From Njordibacter sp905182035 (GTDB lineage Bacteria; Pseudomonadota; Gammaproteobacteria; Pseudomonadales; Balneatricaceae), in assembly GCF_047730075.1 (NCBI RefSeq), contig NZ_CP159831.1, positions 1,860,001 through 1,924,000 on the forward strand: DNA of 64,000 nucleotides, read 5' to 3'. Both the position numbers and the translations under genes were made by a program. The notes beneath the pieces were generated by a model. The model saw nothing but the letters and a program-made list of their open reading frames with translations, had not been told where the DNA came from and did no database searches. How positions within the stretch are numbered: the first letter of the stretch is position 1; the number at the start of each line of letters is the position of its first letter. Positions 32,735-41,482 of the stretch are shown here, one piece after another.

Positions 32735-34030
32735 ATGACAGGTGATAAAATAGGCTTTGATGCTATTGAAACGGCTAGTTTGGATGAACTACGCCATTTA
32801 CAACTACAAGGCCTAAAGCAAACGCTTCAACACGCTTATAACAACTCTCCTGTATACAAAAAAAAGTTTGATGATGTTGGTGTTCATCCAGACGATTTAA
32901 CAACCCTTGACGACATCAGTAAATTCCCATTCACAACCAAATCTGACCTACGGGACAACTATCCTTTTGGCATGTACTGCACACCCATGGAGCAAATTGT
33001 CCGTGTTCATGCATCAAGTGGTACCACTGGCAAACCCACAGTAGTTGGCTATACCCAAAAGGATATCGATATTTGGGCGAATTTAGTGGCGCGATCAATA
33101 TATGCTGCAGGTGGGCGGCCAAAGGATAAGGTACATATATCCTATGGCTATGGATTATTCACTGGAGGCCTAGGCGCGCATTATGGTGCTGAACGATTGG
33201 GCTGCACTGTTATTCCGGTGAGTGGCGGTCAAACTGAAAAACAAGTTCAATTGATCAAAGATTTTGACCCCGACATCATTATGGTAACACCATCTTATAT
33301 GTTAAATATCTCTGATGAAATCTATCGTCAAGGTATCAATCCTGAAAAATTGTCATTACGTACCGGCATTTTTGGTGCAGAGCCTTGGACCAACGCTATG
33401 CGCGAAGACATTCAGAATCGTATGGCTATAGATGCAGTAGACATTTATGGCTTATCAGAAATAATGGGGCCAGGTGTGGCCCAAGAATGCATTGAAACAA
33501 AAGATGGGCCTACTATATGGGAAGATCATTTTTACCCAGAAATAATTGACCCGATAACAGGTGAAGTGCTACCAGAGGGCGAAGAAGGTGAACTTGTATT
33601 TACCAGCTTGTCAAAAGAAGCCATGCCAATGATCCGTTATCGCACACGGGACCTTACTCGTTTATTGCCCGGCTCAGCTAGAACAATGCGCCGCATGGAT
33701 AAAATAACCGGCCGTAGCGACGACATGTTAATTATTCGTGGAGTTAACGTATTTCCAAGTCAGATTGAAGAACAAGTTTGCGCTATTAAAGGGCTTGCGC
33801 CTCATTATTTAATCGAAATAGGCAAACAGGGAAACATGGACACGGTAACAGTTAGAGTTGAGTCTGAGTCAGGACAGTCGACACAAACTAACGAACAATT
33901 AATTAACTTGCTAAGCCAGAAAATAAAAACCTTTATCGGCATATCTGCAACTATCGTCATTGAAGCTCCCCAACAGTTACCCCGCTCTGAAGGCAAAGCA
34001 AAACGGGTCATAGACAACAGAACTAAGTAA
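32735..34030 (+). CDS. paaK: Phenylacetate--CoA ligase
   Basis: The 431-residue adenylate-forming enzyme activates phenylacetate with ATP and CoA, the first pathway step. It shows the P-loop-like Ser-Ser-Gly-Thr-Thr-Gly-Lys-Pro-Thr near residue 90, Asp-Ile-Tyr-Gly-Leu-Ser-Glu near 234, and the C-terminal Gly-Arg-Ser-Asp-Asp-Met-Leu-Ile-Ile-Arg-Gly-Val-Asn-Val-Phe-Pro motif near 327. The ATG at 32735 is preceded by TTGGAG; an in-frame TTG four codons upstream overlaps that site. It is divergent from paaZ, with strong inverted repeats between, and convergent with the VOC gene. Confidence 0.96.
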   Translation: MTGDKIGFDAIETASLDELRHLQLQGLKQTLQHAYNNSPVYKKKFDDVGVHPDDLTTLDDISKFPFTTKSDLRDNYPFGMYCTPMEQIVRVHASSGTTGKPTVVGYTQKDIDIWANLVARSIYAAGGRPKDKVHISYGYGLFTGGLGAHYGAERLGCTVIPVSGGQTEKQVQLIKDFDPDIIMVTPSYMLNISDEIYRQGINPEKLSLRTGIFGAEPWTNAMREDIQNRMAIDAVDIYGLSEIMGPGVAQECIETKDGPTIWEDHFYPEIIDPITGEVLPEGEEGELVFTSLSKEAMPMIRYRTRDLTRLLPGSARTMRRMDKITGRSDDMLIIRGVNVFPSQIEEQVCAIKGLAPHYLIEIGKQGNMDTVTVRVESESGQSTQTNEQLINLLSQKIKTFIGISATIVIEAPQQLPRSEGKAKRVIDNRTK

Positions 34031-34053
34031 TCCCGCTGCCCCCAAAGGGTATA

Positions 34054-34491
34054 TTACTTGGCGAACAACTGATCCAAGTCAGCGAAGGCTTTAAACTCCA
34101 ACGCATTGCCACTAGGGTCGCTAAAAAATAAGGTGGATTGCTCCCCCGGTTCGCCTTTAAAACGAGTGTGGGGCTCAATAATGAACGCCACTTTGCCCGT
34201 TAGCCTTTGCGCCAATTGCTGCCAGTCTTTAAGTGTAAGCACTACCCCAAAATGCGGTACTGGAACACCTTTGCCATCAACCCCATTAACATGAACAGAG
34301 ACTTTACCTTCTGGGCCTAAGTTTGGATTAAGGTGGGTGACTAACTGGTGGCCGTAGAGATTCCAATCAATCCATTCTTCGCTAGAACGACCCTCGCTCA
34401 AACCAAGTAATTGACCATAAAAAACCCTCGATTCGGCAATATCCCTGATGGGGACCGCGAGGTGGAAAGGACGTATTGGGGAATCAACCAT
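34054..34491 (-). CDS. VOC-superfamily (glyoxalase/dioxygenase fold) protein
   Basis: The 145-residue protein has two beta-alpha-beta-beta-beta modules typical of the vicinal oxygen chelate fold, beginning Pro-Phe-His-Leu-Ala-Val-Pro-Ile-Arg-Asp and ending with Phe-Ser-Asp-Pro-Ser-Gly-Asn-Ala-Leu-Glu-Phe-Lys. Potential metal ligands are the early His, a mid-protein His (Val-Pro-His-Phe-Gly-Val) and the late Glu. ATG 34491 is preferred over a TTG at 34503. It is 35 bp downstream of the deaminase and may be the last gene of the nucleoside operon. Its reaction is unknown; relatives are often annotated only as bleomycin-resistance-like or dioxygenase-like. Confidence 0.8.
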   Translation of the reverse strand: MVDSPIRPFHLAVPIRDIAESRVFYGQLLGLSEGRSSEEWIDWNLYGHQLVTHLNPNLGPEGKVSVHVNGVDGKGVPVPHFGVVLTLKDWQQLAQRLTGKVAFIIEPHTRFKGEPGEQSTLFFSDPSGNALEFKAFADLDQLFAK

Positions 34492-34526
34492 AATGTTTTC
34501 CAAGTAATGTTAAGGGGCTCTAATTA

Positions 34527-35525
34527 TTAACCAATCACGGCCAACAAACGAGTCTTAGTGTCCGCATCTGCAAAGGACGCTTCCATGGCCATACGAGAAA
34601 TGCTGCGCAGCTGCTCCAGGTCTAAACCAAAATCCTTGGCACCAGAGTGATATTCAGTGCCTACAGTAGTGTCGAAGAACGGTGGATCATCAGAGTTAAG
34701 GCTGATACTAATTCCCGCTTTTAAGATTTTATTGAGCGGATGGCTGGCAAGATCTGGGTACACAGACAAGGCTATATTGCTGCCAGGGCAAACTTCTAAG
34801 GCGATGCCCCGTTTTGCTAATTCTGCCATAAGTGCTGGATCTTCAGCACTCCGTACACCATGGCCAATACGGGTCACTGGTAGGTTATCAATAGCGTCCC
34901 ATACACTTTCTGGGCCTAATATTTCTCCAGCGTGGGTGGTGCAGGCAAAACCAGCTGCCGCAGCAATATTAAACGCAGGCGCAAAGTCGGCTTGAGTATA
35001 CGTAGATTCATTACCACCCATGCCAAAACCCACAATGTAAGGATGTGGGTTGTCGGCTAGTTGCTGAGCTATCACAAGGGCTTGGTCTGGGCCTAGATGG
35101 CGTATGCAAGAGATAATTAAACGACCAACAATACCAAAGTCACGCTCAGCATCGTTAATGCCCTCAATACAGCCAGATAACATATCCTCGTAGCTCATGC
35201 CCACAGCTGCAGCGTGATCTGGAGAAATAAAAGTTTCGGCGTAAATTGTACCTTCTGCAGCACACTGCTCCATGTAGGTGTACATAATGTCGCGATAGTC
35301 TTGCGCCTTACGGAGACAAAAACTAGCTTCGTCATAGGCTTGCAAGAACTCAACAAAATCACCCCATGCAAACGTGTCATCGGTGGTAAACAAACCATGT
35401 TTAAGGCTAATGCCATTACGTTCTGCAATGGTGCGCACTAGGTTCGGTTGTATGCAACCCTCTAGGTGACTATGAAGCTCTACCTTAGGTAGTTTTTGAA
35501 TTTTATTGGCTAATAATGCAGACAT
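34527..35525 (-). CDS. add: Adenosine deaminase-family protein (adenosine or adenine deaminase)
   Basis: The 332-residue metal-dependent hydrolase shows the family zinc motifs: Glu-Leu-His-Ser-His-Leu-Glu-Gly near residue 15, Thr-Thr-His-Ala-Gly-Glu near 195, Ile-Gly-His-Gly-Val-Arg near 217, and Leu-Asn-Ser-Asp-Asp-Pro-Pro near 273. These fit deamination of adenosine or adenine; the bacterial forms are hard to tell apart by eye. It is 29 bp downstream of deoB in the nucleoside operon, which favours adenosine or deoxyadenosine. The ATG at 35525 is used rather than a TTG one codon earlier. Confidence 0.9.
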   Translation of the reverse strand: MSALLANKIQKLPKVELHSHLEGCIQPNLVRTIAERNGISLKHGLFTTDDTFAWGDFVEFLQAYDEASFCLRKAQDYRDIMYTYMEQCAAEGTIYAETFISPDHAAAVGMSYEDMLSGCIEGINDAERDFGIVGRLIISCIRHLGPDQALVIAQQLADNPHPYIVGFGMGGNESTYTQADFAPAFNIAAAAGFACTTHAGEILGPESVWDAIDNLPVTRIGHGVRSAEDPALMAELAKRGIALEVCPGSNIALSVYPDLASHPLNKILKAGISISLNSDDPPFFDTTVGTEYHSGAKDFGLDLEQLRSISRMAMEASFADADTKTRLLAVIG

Positions 35526-35554
35526 CAAATACTCGTTTTACTCTAACAAAAAAA

Positions 35555-36784
35555 TTAATTTAACTCACAGGCAGTGCCGTAGCCTAAGGGCACAAGGCCT
35601 AAATGCTGTGCCACAGTTTGTCCCATATCGGCAAAACTTGCTCTCTCACCTAGGTCACCAGCTTGCACGGGAGCGCCACAGTAGTTGCCGTAGAACACCA
35701 CTGGCACGTGCTCACGGGTATGGTGGGAACCAGGCCAAGTAGGATCGCAACCGTGGTCTGCACTCAGTAACACTAAATCTTGCTGTTCCATCCTAGCTTC
35801 GATTTCTGGCAATCTAGCATCGAACTCTTCTAGTGCATTAGCGTAACCGGCTACGTTACGACGATGACCATACTTACTGTCAAAATCGACAAGATTGACA
35901 AATAATAAGCCTTCTTTCACCTTGTCCATTTGGTCTAACAATTGGTCTACTAATCCTGTGTTATCAGCCGCTTTCACCGTATAGCTAACACCCTTATGGG
36001 CAAATATGTCACCCACTTTGCCTACAGATACCACTGTGCCCTGCTTATCTTGAATGTGATCCAATAGCGTTGGGCCTATCGGTGGTGTGGTTAAATCTCT
36101 GCGGTTAGCAGTGCGCTCAAAATCAGCACCACACGTACCTTTAAAAGGCCGTGCAATAACACGGGTTACGTTGAGTGGGTCGACTAGCTTTTTGGCAACT
36201 TCACACAAAGCGTATAGCCTTTCTAGGCCAAAGGAGTCTTCGTGGGCTGCAATTTGAAATACAGAATCGGCAGAGGTATAACAAATAGGGTAGCCAGTGC
36301 GGAGATGTTCTTCACCATACGCAACCAACACATCTGTGCCAGAACCGTGCTTATTTGCCAAGGTGCCTTCAATGTTACCTTGGGCCAACAAATCTTTCAT
36401 CAGTTGAGCAGGAAAACAATTGTCTTGTTCAGGAAAGGTGCCCCAGTCAAAGGGCACTGGTAGGCCACAAATTTCCCAATGACCACTGGGTGTGTCTTTA
36501 CCACTACTCACTTCTACGGCGTGGCCATAGGCACCTTGCACATCAACATGGGTCTCAAGAGGCAAGCTACGTTTACGGCTACCTACAGATGCTGCACCTA
36601 ACCCCCAACGCAAGAGATTTGGAATTTTTAGAGGGCCCTGACGTTGATCATTATTGGCTAATCCAGCCTCACACGCCTCTACGATATGACCAAAGGTATC
36701 AGAGTTTTGGTCACCATATTTGGCAGCATCAGCACTAGCACCGAGGCCCAGTGAATCTAAAATTAAAATAATGGCTCTGTTCAT
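35555..36784 (-). CDS. deoB: Phosphopentomutase
   Basis: The 409-residue alkaline-phosphatase-fold enzyme interconverts (deoxy)ribose 1-phosphate and 5-phosphate, linking the phosphorylases to DeoC. Metal-site motifs are Ile-Leu-Asp-Ser-Leu-Gly-Leu-Gly-Ala near residue 8, Lys-Asp-Thr-Pro-Ser-Gly-His-Trp-Glu near 96 (the phosphorylated Thr), and Leu-Ser-Ala-Asp-His-Gly-Cys-Asp-Pro-Thr near 343 with His-Thr-Arg-Glu-His-Val-Pro. Length is usual for the family. Confidence 0.97.
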   Translation of the reverse strand: MNRAIILILDSLGLGASADAAKYGDQNSDTFGHIVEACEAGLANNDQRQGPLKIPNLLRWGLGAASVGSRKRSLPLETHVDVQGAYGHAVEVSSGKDTPSGHWEICGLPVPFDWGTFPEQDNCFPAQLMKDLLAQGNIEGTLANKHGSGTDVLVAYGEEHLRTGYPICYTSADSVFQIAAHEDSFGLERLYALCEVAKKLVDPLNVTRVIARPFKGTCGADFERTANRRDLTTPPIGPTLLDHIQDKQGTVVSVGKVGDIFAHKGVSYTVKAADNTGLVDQLLDQMDKVKEGLLFVNLVDFDSKYGHRRNVAGYANALEEFDARLPEIEARMEQQDLVLLSADHGCDPTWPGSHHTREHVPVVFYGNYCGAPVQAGDLGERASFADMGQTVAQHLGLVPLGYGTACELN

Positions 36785-36804
36785 GGTTTTATCTTTATCG
36801 TTTA

Positions 36805-36823
36805 GTACCCTACAGTTGGGTAC
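36805..36823. repeat. Palindrome GTACCC-TACAGTT-GGGTAC between deoA and deoB
   Basis: Six-base perfect arms flank a seven-base centre. It shares TACCC, ACAGTTGGGTA with the palindrome at 27168-27183, 9.6 kb away. It lies 20 bp before deoB on the minus strand and may form an mRNA hairpin that affects processing or translation. Confidence 0.5.
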
Positions 36824-36836
36824 AAATTTGTAATGC

Positions 36837-38171
36837 CTAAGCCTGATAGAACTCTTTAACTAACGCTTGAGCAGCAGGTACCTCGGGTGCCAATTGAATT
36901 AAGCTAGGGAGCTGTTGGTTGACAAGGTCTAACTGTTCATCGGTACGAACATGAGCCACAGCCAACGCTTGGCCCTGCTCAATATAGTCACCCATTTGAA
37001 CCATATCACTTAGGCCTACAGCGTAATCAATTGCATCGTCAGCTTTGCTCCGCCCTGCTTTGAGGCTAACCAGTGACAAACCAATGCCACGCACATCCAT
37101 AGCTGAAACATAGCCTGCTTGGGTCGCCACAATAGGCTTAACCATAGGTGCTTGGGGTAAATAATGTGCTGGCTTTTCAAGCAAATCTGCAGGCCCTCCA
37201 AGGCCTACTACCATGTCTGCAAATACCTGTGCTGCATGGCCTTTATTGAGTGCTGCGGAGGCTTTATCTCTGGCAACATCTAAGCTGCCTGTTACACCAC
37301 TAATGTCTAGCATGTGAGCTGCCAACTCAATAGTAATGTCGAGTAAACGCGGGTCTGCTTGGGTAGGATTAAGTAAAAAGTCGATACATTCAGCCATCTC
37401 CACCGCATTACCCACATTGCGGCCTAATACTTGATCCATGTCAGTAATTAGGCAGCGTGTCGGCACACCTGCACCGGTGGCCACTTGCGAAATACTCTGG
37501 CTTAATTCTTGCGCCATGCTCATTTCTGCTGCAAAAGCACCATTACCAGTTTTAACGTCCATAACTAAAGCGTCTAAGCCCGCAGCAAGCTTTTTAGATA
37601 AAATAGACGCAGTAATTAAATCAATAGATTCCACAGTCGCGGTAACGTCACGGGTAGCATAAAGACGCTGGTCAGCGGGCGCTAGCTCAGCCGTTTGGCC
37701 AATAATGGCACAGCCTACTCGCTTTACTAGAGACTTAAACAAGTCTTCATCGGGGTAAGCGTTGTAACCTGGAATACTGTCAAATTTATCTAGAGTGCCA
37801 CCTGTGTGACCTAAGCCACGGCCAGAAATCATCGGTACGTAGGCACCACATGCAGCAACGATAGGCCCAAGCATCAAACTTACCTTATCCCCTACGCCAC
37901 CAGTGGAGTGTTTATCAACAACAGGGCCATCTAGATCCAGCTTTTGCCAGCTCAATACTTTACCAGAGTGCATCATTTGTTTCGTCAAGGTGATGCGTTC
38001 TGCCATAGTCATTCCCCGCTGGAACACAACCATAGCAAATGCACCTAACTGAGCATCACTCAACTGCCCACTGGTTATACCCTGCACCATAAAGGTAATT
38101 TCAGCATCTGTAAGAACTAGTCCATCACGCTTTTTGCGGATCAGTTCTTGTGGTAAATAAGTTAATGTCAC
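36837..38171 (-). CDS. deoA: Thymidine phosphorylase
   Basis: The 444-residue enzyme splits thymidine or deoxyuridine with phosphate. Family marks are Asp-Lys-His-Ser-Thr-Gly-Gly-Val-Gly-Asp-Lys near residue 86, Ser-Gly-Arg-Gly-Leu-Gly-His-Thr-Gly-Gly-Thr near 116, and Asp-Val-Lys-Thr-Gly-Asn-Gly-Ala-Phe near 205. The start is a GTG overlapping the upstream phosphorylase stop by four bases (GTGA), which implies translational coupling. Confidence 0.97.
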   Translation of the reverse strand: MTLTYLPQELIRKKRDGLVLTDAEITFMVQGITSGQLSDAQLGAFAMVVFQRGMTMAERITLTKQMMHSGKVLSWQKLDLDGPVVDKHSTGGVGDKVSLMLGPIVAACGAYVPMISGRGLGHTGGTLDKFDSIPGYNAYPDEDLFKSLVKRVGCAIIGQTAELAPADQRLYATRDVTATVESIDLITASILSKKLAAGLDALVMDVKTGNGAFAAEMSMAQELSQSISQVATGAGVPTRCLITDMDQVLGRNVGNAVEMAECIDFLLNPTQADPRLLDITIELAAHMLDISGVTGSLDVARDKASAALNKGHAAQVFADMVVGLGGPADLLEKPAHYLPQAPMVKPIVATQAGYVSAMDVRGIGLSLVSLKAGRSKADDAIDYAVGLSDMVQMGDYIEQGQALAVAHVRTDEQLDLVNQQLPSLIQLAPEVPAAQALVKEFYQA

Positions 38172-38983
38172 ACTGGTACCTCATAGCCCTGCAAGAAGGC
38201 ATTCAACAACCGTTCAACATCATCAATGGCCATCTTGGCATATTCCATTGTTTGCTCATGACTTAACGGTGTCGGACTCATGCCTGCGGCGTAATTGGTG
38301 ACAATGGATAAAGCACATAAAGGTAAACCCTGGTGTCTGGCTAAAATCACTTCTGGCACTGTAGACATGCCTACTGCTTGAGCACCCAGCACCTTAAGGG
38401 CACGGATTTCTGCAGGAGTTTCAAAATTAGGTCCACACATCCAAGCGTAAACGCCTTCGTGTAAAATTACATCATTGGCCTTAGCAGCCTTACGCATGGC
38501 ATCGTTCATGCCGTGGTGGTATGCCTGTGTCATGTCTACAAAACGTTGGTTACCTTGGGCGCCAAACAATGGCGATACACCAGTCATGTTAATGTGATCT
38601 GTTAGCAACATTACACTGCCTGGCCCCGCGTCAGTCACCATGCTACCTGCAGCGTTAGTAAGAATAAGTGCCTCACAGCCCATGGCTTTAAAGGTTTCAA
38701 TAGCAACGGCCATGACATTGGCTTGACCATGTTCATAATAATGGGCTCGGCCCTGCAATACAGCTACGCGGGTGCCACCAACATGGCCCAGCACTAAACG
38801 TCCTGCATGACCGCCCACACCAGCTTGAGGAAAACCGGGTAACTCATCAAAGCTAATGCTAACTAGGGCATTTACTTGGTCTGCAAAAGAGCCCAAACCC
38901 GAGCCCAGCACCATACCTACTTGTGGCACAAAACCTCTAGCAACGCGGTTAATAGCTGCTAAACAGGCACCTATCTGACTCAT
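38168..38983 (-). CDS. Purine nucleoside phosphorylase (PNP class II, xanthosine phosphorylase-like)
   Basis: The 271-residue protein has the trimeric PNP signatures: Gly-Ser-Gly-Leu-Gly-Ser-Phe-Ala near residue 28, Gln-Gly-Arg-Ala-His-Tyr-Tyr-Glu-His-Gly near 80, Leu-Thr-Asn-Ala-Ala-Gly-Ser near 112 and Met-Ser-Thr-Val-Pro-Glu-Val near 217. It cleaves purine nucleosides with phosphate. ATG 38983 overlaps the cdd stop (ATGA); a longer ORF start inside cdd is rejected. It is coupled at its end to deoA. Confidence 0.93.
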   Translation of the reverse strand: MSQIGACLAAINRVARGFVPQVGMVLGSGLGSFADQVNALVSISFDELPGFPQAGVGGHAGRLVLGHVGGTRVAVLQGRAHYYEHGQANVMAVAIETFKAMGCEALILTNAAGSMVTDAGPGSVMLLTDHINMTGVSPLFGAQGNQRFVDMTQAYHHGMNDAMRKAAKANDVILHEGVYAWMCGPNFETPAEIRALKVLGAQAVGMSTVPEVILARHQGLPLCALSIVTNYAAGMSPTPLSHEQTMEYAKMAIDDVERLLNAFLQGYEVPV

Positions 38984-39393
38984 AATAAAAACTCCGGGCC
39001 AAATGCGTGGGGCAATAATTCTGCTAGGGGTAAGCGTCGCTGTACCCCTGTTGTAGAACACAAAATGACAGGGGTATTGTTGTCAGAAAATTCGCGAATA
39101 CGCTGACGGCAGCCACCGCAAGGCGTAGCACCTTGATCATCTTGGCTCATAATATATATTTTTTGAATGCGTTGATGGCCTGCCATTACCATGGCAGCAA
39201 TGGCAGCTGTTTCTGCACAATTACCTTCTGGGTAACTGGCATTTTCAACATTACAGCCAGCAAAGGTTTGGCCATTTTCGGTCACTATTAAAGCACCAAC
39301 AGGGTAATTAGAGTAAGGCGCATAGGCCTTATCCATAGCTTGCTTTACAGCATTTATATAATCGGTTTCAGTGGTTGATGTAGACATAGTCAT
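38980..39393 (-). CDS. cdd: Cytidine deaminase
   Basis: The 137-residue protein converts (deoxy)cytidine to (deoxy)uridine. The zinc site is Cys-Ala-Glu-Thr-Ala-Ala near residue 58 and Pro-Cys-Gly-Gly-Cys-Arg near 91, and the substrate loop Gly-Cys-Asn-Val-Glu-Asn-Ala-Ser-Tyr is near 46. It overlaps the upstream permease stop and the downstream phosphorylase start by four bases each. Confidence 0.97.
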   Translation of the reverse strand: MTMSTSTTETDYINAVKQAMDKAYAPYSNYPVGALIVTENGQTFAGCNVENASYPEGNCAETAAIAAMVMAGHQRIQKIYIMSQDDQGATPCGGCRQRIREFSDNNTPVILCSTTGVQRRLPLAELLPHAFGPEFLL

Positions 39394-40364
39394 CGTTCCT
39401 TAACGTAGGCCTTACCAGCGGCTTTAGGGGGTATAGCACGGCCAATAAAACCAGCTAACAAAATCACAGTAAGCAAATAAGGAGTGGCTTCAATAAACTG
39501 TACCGGAATTTCGCCGATACCGGGGATAGCTACACCCTGAAGGCGCACAGCCAGCGCATCTAAGAAACCAAACAACAAACACGCCAACATCACAGTGAGT
39601 GGACGCCACTTCCCAAAAATAAGGGCTGCTAAAGCAATATAGCCCTGCCCTGCTGTCATATCTCTGGTGAACTGGGCATTGTGAGCGGTACTCAGATAAG
39701 CACCTGCAACACCACACAAGACACCACCAATAATAAGCGCTTTATAGCGTAGTTTAATTACTGATAAACCAGCAGTATCGACAGCCGTAGGGTTTTCACC
39801 TACAGCCCGAAGGCGCAAACCAAAACGCGTGCGAAATACCACCCACCAAACCATCGGCACCACAGCAAAGGCTACGTACACCAAAATAGTATGGCCACTG
39901 ATTAATTCTTTGTAGATAGGGCCCAGCACAGGAATAAAGGCCAGTTGCTCAGCAAACGGTAAAGTAATAGAAAGGAAGCGCGAATCATTATTTAGCGCTG
40001 GTGTTAAACCACCTTGATGAAACCATGCCAAACCTAAAATAATGGTTAATCCACCCACCAATATGTTGATGGCAACGCCACTCACAATTTGGTCACCACG
40101 GTGAGTAATAGAAGCGAAACCATGCAGCATTGCTAAACTACAGGAGACAATAATAGCAGCACCCAATCCGGCCCATGGAGAACCTACCACTGCGGCAACA
40201 CTGGCCGCAGCAAAGGCCGAGGCCAGCATCTTTCCTTCTAGTCCAATATCTACCACCCCAGAACGCTCCGCAAACAACCCTGCCATAGCGGCCAAAATAA
40301 GTGGTGTAGACACACGTAGGGTAGCGTCTAAGGTCAACAGTACAGTTAAAAATAAATCACTCAT
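39390..40364 (-). CDS. ABC nucleoside importer permease 2 (NupQ/BmpC-type)
   Basis: The 324-residue membrane protein has about eight to ten hydrophobic helices and the short Gly-Leu-Arg-Leu-Arg-Ala-Val-Gly-Glu-Asn-Pro coupling loop near residue 195 shared by ribose/nucleoside-type permeases. An early Glu-Arg-Ser-Gly-Val-Val-Asp-Ile-Gly-Leu-Glu-Gly is the usual subfamily mark. ATG 40364 overlaps the upstream permease stop. It forms the membrane pore together with the product at 40361. Confidence 0.92.
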   Translation of the reverse strand: MSDLFLTVLLTLDATLRVSTPLILAAMAGLFAERSGVVDIGLEGKMLASAFAAASVAAVVGSPWAGLGAAIIVSCSLAMLHGFASITHRGDQIVSGVAINILVGGLTIILGLAWFHQGGLTPALNNDSRFLSITLPFAEQLAFIPVLGPIYKELISGHTILVYVAFAVVPMVWWVVFRTRFGLRLRAVGENPTAVDTAGLSVIKLRYKALIIGGVLCGVAGAYLSTAHNAQFTRDMTAGQGYIALAALIFGKWRPLTVMLACLLFGFLDALAVRLQGVAIPGIGEIPVQFIEATPYLLTVILLAGFIGRAIPPKAAGKAYVKER

Positions 40365-41482
40365 ATTGCCGCCCCTACTAACTCTTCCTGCTTTGTAACT
40401 GGCGCTAAGCGACGGATTAACCAAGGCCGGTACATGTAATCTAAAGCCCCACAGAATAAGATTACCAAGCCTTGCATCACCACTACAATGTCACGAGAAA
40501 TGTTGCTCATTTCAAAAGCAAGCTCGGCACCACCTTGGTATAAAGTGCCAAATAACAGGGCTGCCACAATAATCCCTAAAGGATGATTACGGCCCATCAA
40601 CGCTACTGCGATACCACCAAACCCATAACCTACATGAAAGTCTATAATCAGCCGATGCTGATACCCCACTAGTTCGTTAACACTCACTAAACCCGCTAAA
40701 GCACCAGAAATACACATCACCACAATAATAATGTGTTTAGGTTTAATACCAGCATATACAGCCGCAGTGCCATTCTTGCCCGTAGCACGAATTGCAAAAC
40801 CCCAGCGAGTTTGCCATAAGAAAAACCAAACCAATACAGCGCAAACCAAAGCTAAAAGGACAGATAAATTCAGTGGTGAGGCTTCAATGTTATAGCCTAG
40901 CCCTGCCGCCACATCATGGACAAACGGCATCCATGCATTGGTAGGGAACAGTTCACTTTGGGGTGTCATTTGCCCAGTATCACGCAGCACATGCACCATC
41001 AGATAAACCATAAGTGAGGCTGCCAAAAAATTAAACATTATGGTGGTGATTACAATGTGGCTACCACGATAGGCCTGTAAATACGCCGGAATAAGGGCCC
41101 ACAGCCCACCAAAGATCAATGCGCCTATAATACTTGCAGGGATAAACACCCAGGCCCCGAGTGTAGGGTCCAACATAAGTATTGCTAAGCCAGCGCCCAA
41201 ACCACCCACATAGGCTTGGCCTTCGCCGCCAATGTTGAACAGGCCAGCATGGAACGCCACTGCTACTGCTAAACCGGTGAAGATAAAGTTAGTGGTATAA
41301 TAAATGGTATAGCCGATGCCTTCCTGATAGCCAAAGGCACCATAGAGCAGCACTTCAGCCGCCTCAATAGGATTGACATCAATTAGCCAAAAAACCACTG
41401 CTGTTACGGCAAAGGCAGTCAGTATATTAAGTAGTGGTAATATTAGCCGGTTGATCCAAGCTATGCGGGTATCACGTTTCAT
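40361..41482 (-). CDS. ABC nucleoside importer permease 1 (NupP-type)
   Basis: The 373-residue protein has roughly ten membrane helices, Phe-Asn-Ile-Gly-Gly-Glu-Gly-Gln near residue 83, and the cytoplasmic loop Gly-Phe-Ala-Ile-Arg-Ala-Thr-Gly-Lys-Asn near 227 that contacts the ATPase. It starts with a four-base overlap with the ATPase stop. It belongs to the BMP-family purine/pyrimidine nucleoside importer encoded by the four adjacent genes. Confidence 0.92.
   Translation of the reverse strand: MKRDTRIAWINRLILPLLNILTAFAVTAVVFWLIDVNPIEAAEVLLYGAFGYQEGIGYTIYYTTNFIFTGLAVAVAFHAGLFNIGGEGQAYVGGLGAGLAILMLDPTLGAWVFIPASIIGALIFGGLWALIPAYLQAYRGSHIVITTIMFNFLAASLMVYLMVHVLRDTGQMTPQSELFPTNAWMPFVHDVAAGLGYNIEASPLNLSVLLALVCAVLVWFFLWQTRWGFAIRATGKNGTAAVYAGIKPKHIIIVVMCISGALAGLVSVNELVGYQHRLIIDFHVGYGFGGIAVALMGRNHPLGIIVAALLFGTLYQGGAELAFEMSNISRDIVVVMQGLVILFCGALDYMYRPWLIRRLAPVTKQEELVGAAI

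Noticed and set aside
38983..39061. An extended purine nucleoside phosphorylase N-terminus
   Set aside because: The extension lies inside cdd, has no family similarity, and an ATG at 38983 overlaps the cdd stop in the same way as the other junctions in the operon.
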